The notes beneath the pieces were generated by a model. It ran no database searches. It had not been told where the DNA came from and was given only the letters and a program-made list of their open reading frames with translations. Of a stretch of 64,000 nucleotides of DNA, positions 33,665-41,396 are shown one piece after another (position 1 is the stretch's first letter; every line of letters begins with the position of its first letter). The DNA lies in assembly GCA_015065615.1 (NCBI GenBank), contig SVPY01000004.1, forward strand, positions 1 through 64,000, in the 5' to 3' direction. Origin of the DNA: Oscillospiraceae bacterium (GTDB taxonomy: Bacteria > Bacillota > Clostridia > Oscillospirales > Acutalibacteraceae). The translations under genes and the position numbers were made by a program.

Positions 33665-35143
33665 ATGGGTAAAGGTGCAAGAACCCGCGTAAACAGCGCG
33701 GAGAAATTTAAGGAGAGAAGAGAGCAGGCTAAATTAGAAATTCAGAAGCAGAAGAAAAATAAGCTTGTTATGACTGTTGTAGCCATAGTGCTTGCAGTTG
33801 TTATTGCAGCTTCTGCTCTTACATACGTTTTCTATTATCAGAACGGCGAATACCTCCGTAAGCAGGTTGCAGCTGAGTCTACAAATTATAAGATAGATAA
33901 CGCATTAATGCTCTATTTCTTCAATCAGAATTTTAACAGTATTTATAACTATTACGGAGCCGAATATTTCTCACTTTTAACAGGTGTTGATTTAAACGTT
34001 TCCCTTAAAGCTCAGGCTTACGGCGAAACAGGCGCTACTTGGTTCGACTACGTATTGGAGAACACAAAAACATCCGTACAGAGTATGCTTTATCTTGCTG
34101 AGGCTGCCAACGTAGTTGGTTTCGAGCTTACAGCAGAGGAGAAGATGATGCTTAAGGAAAGAGCTGAAGCTCTTGATACAACAGGCTACTCCGGCAAGCT
34201 CAATAAGGATGACTACGGCAGAGCTTTAGAGTTCACCGCATTAACTTCCATGTATCAGGAATTCCTTCTTGATGCTTATACTTACGACGAAGCTTCCATT
34301 AAAGCTGAGTACGAAGAAAACTCAAAGATGTATGATGTTGTGGATTACCGCCGCTTCGCCATAAGCTTCTCCGAGAAGGAAGACAGCGATCTTCCCTCCA
34401 AGGCTGAGGCTGAAAAGATGGCTGATGATCTTGCTACAGCTAAAACAGAGAAGGAATTCCTTCTCAAGGTTGAGGAGATCGTTAAGGCAACCGATCCCGA
34501 TATTTCCGACGAGCAGCTTCAGGAAACTCTCGATAATACACTTTTTGTAAATCAGTATTACGAGGAAGGCTCCGAATTCTCCGAGTGGCTCTTTAACGAG
34601 GAGAGAAAAGCAGGCGACATTCACACTTATAAGAGTGACAGCGTAAGCGCCGTTGCAGTTTCCATGCTCACAAGCGAAAGAGCACGTAACGAGGATAAAA
34701 CAATGAACTCCCGCCACATCCTCTTTGCTACAACAACCTACGGCAGTGAAGAAGCTGCAAAGGCTAAGGCAGAGGAAGTATTAAAAGAGTGGGAAAGCGG
34801 CGAGAAGACAAGCGAAAGCTTCGGCAAGCTGGCATTCAAGTACACAGACGATATGGGTTCACTTTACACATACGGTCTCTACGAGAACACAACAAAGGAT
34901 TCCTTCGTTGCTGAGTACGACGAGTGGATTTTCGACGAGAGCCGTGAAGTAGGCGACACAGCTATTGTAAAGACAGATTACGGTTACCACATCATTTACT
35001 TCGAGGGTCAGGGTCTTGAAGGCTGGAAGACAATGGTTCTTAACAATAAGCTCCAGTCTTACTTAGAGAGCCAGATCGCCCTCTATGCCGAAACCTTCCA
35101 GGTAACATTCTACGACGGCGTTCTCCGTGATCTTCCCGTTTAA
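33665..35143 (+). CDS. Membrane-anchored parvulin-type peptidyl-prolyl isomerase
   Basis: A 492-residue foldase of PrsA/SurA type. A basic N-terminus (1-33) and one transmembrane helix (about 34-55) are followed by a helical SurA-like region (about 80-330). A rotamase domain runs from about 345 to 455, marked by NSRHILFATTTYGS, SFGKLAFKYTDD and KTDYGYHIIYFEG. It has a membrane anchor rather than the lipobox of classical PrsA. It should sit outside the cell and help exported proteins fold. The GxxY-type ending of the domain is intact. It is monocistronic, with a strong terminator. Confidence 0.9.
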   Translation: MGKGARTRVNSAEKFKERREQAKLEIQKQKKNKLVMTVVAIVLAVVIAASALTYVFYYQNGEYLRKQVAAESTNYKIDNALMLYFFNQNFNSIYNYYGAEYFSLLTGVDLNVSLKAQAYGETGATWFDYVLENTKTSVQSMLYLAEAANVVGFELTAEEKMMLKERAEALDTTGYSGKLNKDDYGRALEFTALTSMYQEFLLDAYTYDEASIKAEYEENSKMYDVVDYRRFAISFSEKEDSDLPSKAEAEKMADDLATAKTEKEFLLKVEEIVKATDPDISDEQLQETLDNTLFVNQYYEEGSEFSEWLFNEERKAGDIHTYKSDSVSAVAVSMLTSERARNEDKTMNSRHILFATTTYGSEEAAKAKAEEVLKEWESGEKTSESFGKLAFKYTDDMGSLYTYGLYENTTKDSFVAEYDEWIFDESREVGDTAIVKTDYGYHIIYFEGQGLEGWKTMVLNNKLQSYLESQIALYAETFQVTFYDGVLRDLPV

Positions 35144-35174
35144 TCAGTTAACCTGAAAAACAACGTAAAAAATT

Positions 35175-35204
35175 AACCGCTCGATTTTTTCGGGCGGTTT
35201 TTGT
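35175..35204. terminator. Terminator between convergent foldase and glmM genes
   Basis: A 10-bp stem AACCGCTCGA/TCGGGCGGTT (35175-35184 with 35190-35199, one G-T pair), a TTTTT loop and a TTTTG tail. On the minus strand a TTTTTTACG run follows, so it can also serve glmM. Confidence 0.9.
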
Positions 35205-35205
35205 T

Positions 35206-36561
35206 TTATTTAATTTCTTCGTGACCTTTGGCTTTGATTACGTTTACTATGTTCATTACACATTCGGTGCACTCTTCTTCGCTTTTTGCTTCTGCCATAA
35301 CTCTTATAAGGGGCTCGGTGCCGCTTTCACGTACCAAGATTCTGCCGTTTTCCCCAAGCTTTTCTGCCTCTTTCTTAATAGCTGCCTGCACGTCGGCATC
35401 CTCATTAACCGCCTGCTTGCTTGCTACCCTTACGTTTACAAGCTTCTGGGGGTATTTTACAAAGTTTTTAACAAGGGAGCTTAAGGTCTGCTTTTTGGCA
35501 AGCATAACTTCCATAACCTTCATTGCGGTTAAGAGACCGTCGCCGGTTGTTGCGTATTTACTGAAAATAATGTGACCCGATTCCTCACCTCCTATGATGT
35601 GGCCGTTTTCCACCATGTTTTCGTAAACGTACTTATCGCCCACCTTGGTTTTTACGTAGTTGATGCCCAGCTCGTCGAAAGCCTTGTATAAGCCGAAATT
35701 ACTCATAACTGTGGTAACCACGGTGTTGTTAACAAGCTGACCTCTTTCCTTTAAATAGGCGGCGTAAAGGTACATAATGCCGTCGCCGTTAACTACCTCG
35801 CCGTTTTCGTCAACAGCAATACATCTGTCGGCGTCGCCGTCAAAGGCAAATCCAACGTCCAGGTTATTTTCCTTAACGAATTTCTGCAGACCTTCAATAT
35901 GGGTGGAGCCGCAGTTTGTGTTGATGTTTGTGCCGTCGGGACTTGCGTTGATTACGTAGGTTTTAGCGCCCAAAGCCTCGAAAATGCTTTTTGCAATATT
36001 CCATGAGCTGCCGTTGGCGCAGTCAAGACCCACTCTTACGTTTTTATAGGAGCGCATTGCAAGAGAAATAAGGTAACCGATATAGCGGTTTCTGCCGGGG
36101 AAGAAGTCCACGATACATCCGATGTTTTCACCCGTTGCAAGGGGGAGGTCATCCTTATCGCTGTCAAGATATTCCTCGATTTTCAAAATAGTCTCTTCGT
36201 CCATTTTTTCGCCGTGGCAGTTTATAAGCTTAATGCCGTTATCGCAGTAGGGGTTGTGGCTGGCTGAGACCATAATACCGCAATCGAATTCCTCGGTTTG
36301 AATTACGTAGGCTACGCTGGGGGTGGTGGTAACGTGAAGCATATAGGCGTCCGCGCCCGAAGCGGTAAGACCTGCTACAAGAGAATATTCGAACATGTAA
36401 CTACTGCGCCTTGTATCCTTACCTATTACCACGCGGCACTTTTCGCCCTTTAATTTGCTGTAGTACCAGCCTATGAATCTGCCTATTTTAAAAGCGTGGT
36501 TTACGTCTAAATTTACGTTTGCTTCACCGCGGAAACCGTCGGTGCCGAAATATTTACCCAT
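35206..36561 (-). CDS. glmM: Phosphoglucosamine mutase
   Basis: Converts glucosamine 6-phosphate to glucosamine 1-phosphate on the way to UDP-GlcNAc. The 451-residue length and motifs fit: GTDGFRGEAN at the N-terminus, the phosphoserine loop SASHNP (Ser101), the metal-binding FDGDADRC (about 239-246), GGEESGH (about 324) and the phosphate loop VRESGTEPLIRVM near the C-terminus. The order downstream of an HAD phosphatase gene (62 nt) suggests one transcript. It fits with ddl, murI and the PBP as wall-biosynthesis genes in this chromosome region. Confidence 0.96.
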   Translation of the reverse strand: MGKYFGTDGFRGEANVNLDVNHAFKIGRFIGWYYSKLKGEKCRVVIGKDTRRSSYMFEYSLVAGLTASGADAYMLHVTTTPSVAYVIQTEEFDCGIMVSASHNPYCDNGIKLINCHGEKMDEETILKIEEYLDSDKDDLPLATGENIGCIVDFFPGRNRYIGYLISLAMRSYKNVRVGLDCANGSSWNIAKSIFEALGAKTYVINASPDGTNINTNCGSTHIEGLQKFVKENNLDVGFAFDGDADRCIAVDENGEVVNGDGIMYLYAAYLKERGQLVNNTVVTTVMSNFGLYKAFDELGINYVKTKVGDKYVYENMVENGHIIGGEESGHIIFSKYATTGDGLLTAMKVMEVMLAKKQTLSSLVKNFVKYPQKLVNVRVASKQAVNEDADVQAAIKKEAEKLGENGRILVRESGTEPLIRVMAEAKSEEECTECVMNIVNVIKAKGHEEIK

Positions 36562-36623
36562 TTTTATTTCTCCTTATTGTTTGTTATTATAATTTATGAT
36601 GATATTTAAATTTAAATTCGGTT

Positions 36624-37274
36624 TTAGCGCAGAATAATTTCTACTGCTTTTTCGGGGTTTTCTGCAATATAAGTTGCCCCCGCTTCACTTAATTCCTTAT
36701 AATCGCCGTAGCCGTAAAGCACGCCTATGGAGTCCATATCAAGCGCCTTTGCGCCCAATATGTCGTGCAGGCGGTCACCCACCATTACGCATTTGCTTAC
36801 GTCACTGACTTCTGCGCTTTTTAAAGTATAAGCGATAACGTCATCCTTATTTACCCGCTTGCCGTCCATTGAGGCGCCGCCGATAAAATCGAAATACTTT
36901 GCAATACCGAAATGCTCCAAAATAATATTTGCAAATTTTTCGGGCTTACTTGTGGCAACCAAAATTTTTATCCCTGCGCTTTTTAAACTTTCCAGCATTT
37001 CTTTTACGCCCTCGTAGAGGTAATTTTCGTAAATGCCCTTTACTTTGTAGTATTCGCGGTAATGCTCCACAGCTTCAACAGCCTTTTCGCGGGAAAAGCC
37101 GTAGAAAACTTCAAAGCTTTCCCATAAAGGGGGACCTATGAATTTATAGAGCTTAACGCGGTCCTTTTCCTCAATACCGAAATATTTAAGGGAGTGAATA
37201 ACGGAGTTTGTGATGCCCTCGCCGGGGTCTGTTAAAGTGCCGTCCAAGTCAAATAATACGGTGTTATATTTCAT
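36624..37274 (-). CDS. HAD-IA family hydrolase (phosphoglycolate phosphatase-like)
   Basis: A 216-residue HAD phosphatase. Motif I is LFDLDGTLTDP (nucleophile Asp9), the cap domain is helical (about 18-85), motif II is VATSKPEKF (about 108), and motifs III/IV are near KDDVI and VMVGDRLHDILGA (about 163-175). It resembles Gph/PpaX-type enzymes, which act on small phosphate esters; the specific substrate is not readable. It is upstream of glmM in the same direction, and a role in sugar-phosphate housekeeping is plausible. Confidence 0.88.
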   Translation of the reverse strand: MKYNTVLFDLDGTLTDPGEGITNSVIHSLKYFGIEEKDRVKLYKFIGPPLWESFEVFYGFSREKAVEAVEHYREYYKVKGIYENYLYEGVKEMLESLKSAGIKILVATSKPEKFANIILEHFGIAKYFDFIGGASMDGKRVNKDDVIAYTLKSAEVSDVSKCVMVGDRLHDILGAKALDMDSIGVLYGYGDYKELSEAGATYIAENPEKAVEIILR

Positions 37275-37376
37275 ATTTAAAAATCTTCCCCATCAATTAA
37301 CTTTACATAGTATATCACATAAAAAGTGAATTGTCCATTAAATAAGTAAAGTTCGGCGAAAAGTCCATAAAATTAA

Positions 37377-37408
37377 AAGCCCGACTTCCGAAAAAGGAAA
37401 TCGGGCTT
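37377..37408 (-). terminator. Terminator of the Cys-rich protein gene
   Basis: On the minus strand, AAGCCCGA/TCGGGCTT (outer arms 37401-37408 with 37377-37384), extended inward by TTCC/GGAA around a T-rich loop, is followed by TTAATTTT. Confidence 0.88.
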
Positions 37409-37425
37409 AGTATATTATTTCAGGT

Positions 37426-38214
37426 TCAGGTTTTATTTTCAGTACATTTATTCTCAATGCCCTGGGGGAAAAATTCGTTTACGGGGAAATCTATCTGCTT
37501 GAAAACCTCGCAGGGGTTATTGGAGCTTGTTACACATTCCTTATCGGGGATGCAGAAGTCGTAAGCGGGGATAAGCATCTGGGTGTTCCTTACAATCTGA
37601 ACTATAATGAAAAGACCTATAGTAACATAAACGGATTTGCCGCATTTTTCGTGCTCGACGTTGCCGCCTATGCAGTTGCAGATGCATTCGGGAATCATAC
37701 ACAGGCACTCACAGCCGCAGTTTTTCCTGCCCTCTATAAGCTCAGCGGAGAGGGCTATGGGCTTTGCCACCTGCACTACCGCCTTGGGGGAGGATTTATT
37801 TCCCGCGATATTCATTTCCTCGCAAGTTTCGCTTGATGTAAATACCTTTACACTGCCCTCACTGCCGTAAAGGATGACCTTTTTATTAAATACCGATACG
37901 CCGTGAACTATCTCGGGGCAGGAGGTGGGGGAGGAAAGAATCTCCAATGAAACCTTAAAATAGAAGGTCATATCCACGCTGTAAAAGCCGCGGTTAAAGG
38001 GTATGGGCTCTAAATTAACGTAAGTAGAAAGTACGCTGACGTCTTTGATTCGCACGTTGGAAGTATTATTTACTTTTTCCTGATCGCAGGAAGTGAAATA
38101 TACCTTTAAATCCTCAATACAATCCTTATCGCTGCAGCTGTCGTAAACTCTTTGGGCGTCGATGCAAACGGCTTCTTTAAAACAGTTTTCGTTATTTAAT
38201 ACATTATCCGCCAT
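37426..38214 (-). CDS. Cysteine-rich conserved clostridial protein
   Basis: The 262-residue protein has a high number of cysteines: an N-terminal CFKEAVC and SCSDKDC, a central cluster CGCECLCMIPECICNC (about 168-183), and more in the tail. It opens with SCSDKDCIEDLKVYFTSCDQ and contains VEPIPFNRGFY-like text that I recall from uncharacterised proteins of anaerobic spore-formers. There is no signal peptide or helix, so it is probably cytoplasmic or a spore-associated structural protein (inference; the Cys pattern resembles coat proteins). It is monocistronic, between the HAD-glmM pair and pcrA. Function unknown. Confidence 0.7.
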   Translation of the reverse strand: MADNVLNNENCFKEAVCIDAQRVYDSCSDKDCIEDLKVYFTSCDQEKVNNTSNVRIKDVSVLSTYVNLEPIPFNRGFYSVDMTFYFKVSLEILSSPTSCPEIVHGVSVFNKKVILYGSEGSVKVFTSSETCEEMNIAGNKSSPKAVVQVAKPIALSAELIEGRKNCGCECLCMIPECICNCIGGNVEHEKCGKSVYVTIGLFIIVQIVRNTQMLIPAYDFCIPDKECVTSSNNPCEVFKQIDFPVNEFFPQGIENKCTENKT

Positions 38215-38279
38215 AAAAGTGCCTCCTTAAGAAAAATTCTTATCAACACATTCTATGACGGACAGTTTAAAATGTTACC

Positions 38280-40679
38280 TTATTCTTTTGTAAGCTTTGC
38301 AAAATTCTGGAAGAGCTTTTTTGTGCCTACCTTTTCGAAGGCTATTTCAAGCAGAGTATCGTTGCCCATAGGGGTCACGCTTAAAATCATACCGCTGCCG
38401 AAAGTTTTGTGGGAGACTTTGTCGCCGATTTTGAAGCTGCCTGACGAGGCGGCGGAAACGGGCTTTCTGATACCGGGAGCGCTTACAACGGGGATATTTA
38501 AATTGCTCATTGAATTTGAAGCGGTGCTTCTGAATACGGTACCGTTTGTTTTAACGGCAGTACCGAAGGAACCGAATTTCCTTGCCTCGGTCTTTTCGAT
38601 TAAACGGGAAGGAATTTCCTCGGCAAAACGGGAGAGGCGGTTTCTCTGGGTGGTGCCGAACACCATTCTTGTGGTTGCGTTTAAGATATAGAGCTTTTCC
38701 TTTGCTCTTGTAATGGCAACGTAGGCAAGGCGGCGCTCCTCCTCGATTTCCTCGGGGTTATATATGGCGCTGTTGCCGGGGAACACACTTTCCTCCCAGC
38801 CGGGCAGGAAAACCACGGGGAATTCAAGACCCTTTGCGGAGTGTACCGTCATAAGCACCACGCTGTCGGCAGAGGTATCGAAATTATCGATGTCGGTAAT
38901 AAGGGCAATTTCCTCCAAAAAGTCGGAGAGTGTGCCGCTGTTTTCCTCCTCGTAGCGCTTTATGTTGTTTAAAAGTTCCTGAACGTTGCTTATTTTATCC
39001 TCGAATTTTTCGGGCTCAGTTTGCTTTAAGTAGCTCTCGTAATCTGTGCCCTCTACTATAGCCTCGTAAAGGTCAGCCATAGTGCCGCTTTCACTTTCGC
39101 TTATCTCCTGAAGTGAGACTATAAAGTTATAAAATTCCTTTAATTTTTTTGCAGCCTTGCTTATCATGGGGAAATCTTCCGCATGACCCATTAAGGAGAA
39201 CATACTCTCGCCAAGCTGTGAGGCTATTTCAGAAAGCAGCTCCACGGTTCTGTCGCCGATACCTCTTTTGGGGGAGTTGATAATTCTTTTAAGCCTTACT
39301 TCGTCGTCGGGGTTATTTACAAGGGAGAGGTATGCAAGCATATCCTTGATTTCGGCGCGCTCGTAGAACCTTAAGCCCCCTATAATTCTGTGGGGGATGC
39401 CCTGCTTTGCAAACATTCTTTCAAAGGAGAGGGACTGAGAGTTCATACGGTATAAAATGGCAAAATCGGAGAACTTTTTGCCCTCTGCCACCATTTTTAA
39501 AATTTCAGTTGCCACCTTATCGGCTTCGTCCTGCTCATTTTCGGCGGTGTGAAGGGTAATTTTACTTCCTTCGCCGTTATCTGTCCAGAGGCTTTTGCCC
39601 TTTCTCTGGGTGTTATTATCGATAACGCTGTTGGCGGCGTCCAGAATATTCTGGGTGGAGCGGTAATTCTGCTCAAGCTTAATTACCTTTGCCCCGGGGA
39701 AGCTCTTTTCAAAGCTCATAATATTCTCAATAGTAGCGCCGCGAAATTTATAAATACTCTGGTCGTCGTCACCAACTACGCAGATATTGCCGTTTTTCTC
39801 GGCTATAAGCCTTACAAGCTCATACTGGGCGTGGTTGGTATCCTGATATTCGTCTACGCAGAGGTAGCGGAAGCGGTTTTGGTAATATTCAAGAACGTCG
39901 GGGTTTGTTTTAAAAAGCTCAACGGTTTTGACTATAAGGTCATCGAAATCCATGGCGCCCGAATCCTTAAGCCTCTTCTCGTATGCCTCGTAGCAATCTG
40001 CAATAATTTTTAATCTGTAGTCGCTGCCTGAGTTTCTTTTGAATTCATAGGGGGATATGAGGCTATCCTTAGCGCGGGAAATTTCGTTAAGCACGGATTT
40101 TACGGGCATCATCTTATCGGAAATGTTTAGAGACTTCAGTACGTCCTTCATTACGCGCTTGCTGTCGTCACTGTCGTAAATTGTGAAGTGGCTGCTGTAG
40201 CCGATTTTCTCGGCATCCTTTCGCAGAATTCTCGCGCAGCTTGAGTGGAAGGTGCTTGCCCAAACCTCGTTGCCCTTTTCGCCTACTACCTTTGTAAGCC
40301 TCTCTTTAAGCTCGCCTGCGGCTTTATTTGTAAAGGTGATGGCCAAAATTTTCCAGGGAGGGCAGGGGGATACGGCTAATTTTTCGGCGGTTTCGTCGCT
40401 TACTCTTTCGCCGCCCTTTAAGAAGTTTTCCATCTCGTAAATTTCTTTCTCGCCAATTTCACCCTGAATGTAGGTGGAATCGTAGGCTTTGCCGTAGCGG
40501 ATAAGGTAGGCTATGCGGTTTACTACCACCGTGGTTTTACCGCTGCCTGCGCCGGCTAAGATAAGCAGGGGACCGTCGGAAGTGAATACCGCTTCCTTCT
40601 GCCTGCCGTTCATTCTTGCGTACTCTTTATTTAAAACCCTTCTTCTCAGGTCTAAAATTTCTTCTTTATGTAAATACAT
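38280..40679 (-). CDS. pcrA: ATP-dependent DNA helicase PcrA/UvrD
   Basis: A superfamily 1A 3'-5' helicase for nucleotide excision repair and replication restart. The 799 residues include the Q motif MNGRQKEAV, Walker A AGAGSGKTTVV (about 42-52), motif Ia with TFTNKAAGELKER, motif II VDEYQDTN (about 274), motif III GDDDQSIYKFRGA, motif IV LEQNYRST, motif V VHSAKGLEFPVVF and motif VI VAITRAKE. A C-terminal Tudor-like PcrA tail (IGDKVSHKTFGSGMIL) is present, favouring PcrA over UvrD. It is transcribed away from the DUF1836 gene. Confidence 0.95.
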   Translation of the reverse strand: MYLHKEEILDLRRRVLNKEYARMNGRQKEAVFTSDGPLLILAGAGSGKTTVVVNRIAYLIRYGKAYDSTYIQGEIGEKEIYEMENFLKGGERVSDETAEKLAVSPCPPWKILAITFTNKAAGELKERLTKVVGEKGNEVWASTFHSSCARILRKDAEKIGYSSHFTIYDSDDSKRVMKDVLKSLNISDKMMPVKSVLNEISRAKDSLISPYEFKRNSGSDYRLKIIADCYEAYEKRLKDSGAMDFDDLIVKTVELFKTNPDVLEYYQNRFRYLCVDEYQDTNHAQYELVRLIAEKNGNICVVGDDDQSIYKFRGATIENIMSFEKSFPGAKVIKLEQNYRSTQNILDAANSVIDNNTQRKGKSLWTDNGEGSKITLHTAENEQDEADKVATEILKMVAEGKKFSDFAILYRMNSQSLSFERMFAKQGIPHRIIGGLRFYERAEIKDMLAYLSLVNNPDDEVRLKRIINSPKRGIGDRTVELLSEIASQLGESMFSLMGHAEDFPMISKAAKKLKEFYNFIVSLQEISESESGTMADLYEAIVEGTDYESYLKQTEPEKFEDKISNVQELLNNIKRYEEENSGTLSDFLEEIALITDIDNFDTSADSVVLMTVHSAKGLEFPVVFLPGWEESVFPGNSAIYNPEEIEEERRLAYVAITRAKEKLYILNATTRMVFGTTQRNRLSRFAEEIPSRLIEKTEARKFGSFGTAVKTNGTVFRSTASNSMSNLNIPVVSAPGIRKPVSAASSGSFKIGDKVSHKTFGSGMILSVTPMGNDTLLEIAFEKVGTKKLFQNFAKLTKE

Positions 40680-40761
40680 CTGTTTTTTCCTTTCATTTTG
40701 GGGTGCTACACTATTTTACAATAAAATTCTTATAATATCAATCGAACATGGGAAAAAAGTA

Positions 40762-40790
40762 TTGCTTTTTACATTCTTTTGGATTATAGT
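40762..40790 (+). promoter_or_regulatory. Promoter of the DUF1836-mannosidase pair
   Basis: TTGCTT (40762-40767) and TATAGT (40785-40790) are 17 nt apart, 39 nt before the DUF1836 start. It probably also drives the mannosidase gene 33 nt downstream. Confidence 0.6.
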
Positions 40791-40829
40791 ATATATGGTT
40801 TATAAAACAAGATTAGGTGAGGGCTGAAA

Positions 40830-41363
40830 ATGGATAAAAGAGAAGAACTTAAAAACTGGGCGGCAAACGGTGTGGAGCTTGGCAGCATTCCCTACGATAA
40901 ACTGCCCGATATAAGGCTTTATATGGATCAGGTAATTACTCTTCTGGGCGAGAAATTAAGCTTCTACGAGTGCGGTGAATACGATAAACTGCTTTCAAGC
41001 AGTATGATAAATAATTACGTTAAAAACGGGCTTATCGACCACCCCGAAAAGAAAAAGTATAATAAGGAGCAGATAGCTACTCTGATTATTATTTGCATTT
41101 TAAAATCCGTTTTATCCATTCAGGATATCGGCGCTCTTCTTAAGGGAGTGGAGGATAAAAAGGGCATTTACGAGAAGTTTGAAAATATTCAGACCGACGC
41201 CATGGTGGAAGTTAGCTCTCAGCTTCTGTTTGCTATGGAAAACGGCGACGATTTAAACGCTCTGGCTTTAAAGTTTGCAGCCGAAGCCAACGCAAAAAGA
41301 GCTGCAGCAAGAAAAATTCTTGAATACTTGGGAAACGTAGAAAAAGAAAACAATAAAAAATAA
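40830..41363 (+). CDS. DUF1836 regulator, copy 1
   Basis: A 177-residue protein of the clostridial DUF1836 family, thought to be DNA-binding regulators with a MerR-like helix-turn-helix. Family features are the segment SSMINNYVKNGLIDHPEKKKY (about 53-73) and the following helix with EQIATLIIICILKSVLSIQDI. The C-terminal half is helical and Ala-rich. It lies 33 nt upstream of the GH38 mannosidase and probably regulates that gene or its own promoter (inference). It is paralogous at the family level to the gene at 58970. Confidence 0.85.
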   Translation: MDKREELKNWAANGVELGSIPYDKLPDIRLYMDQVITLLGEKLSFYECGEYDKLLSSSMINNYVKNGLIDHPEKKKYNKEQIATLIIICILKSVLSIQDIGALLKGVEDKKGIYEKFENIQTDAMVEVSSQLLFAMENGDDLNALALKFAAEANAKRAAARKILEYLGNVEKENNKK

Positions 41364-41396
41364 GTTAAGAACAGGAAAGTTCTGAAAGGAGTTATT

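Noticed and set aside
39549..40013. Plus-strand frame of 154 codons inside pcrA
   Set aside because: Antisense to conserved helicase motifs; its hydrophobic look is the usual complement-strand artefact.
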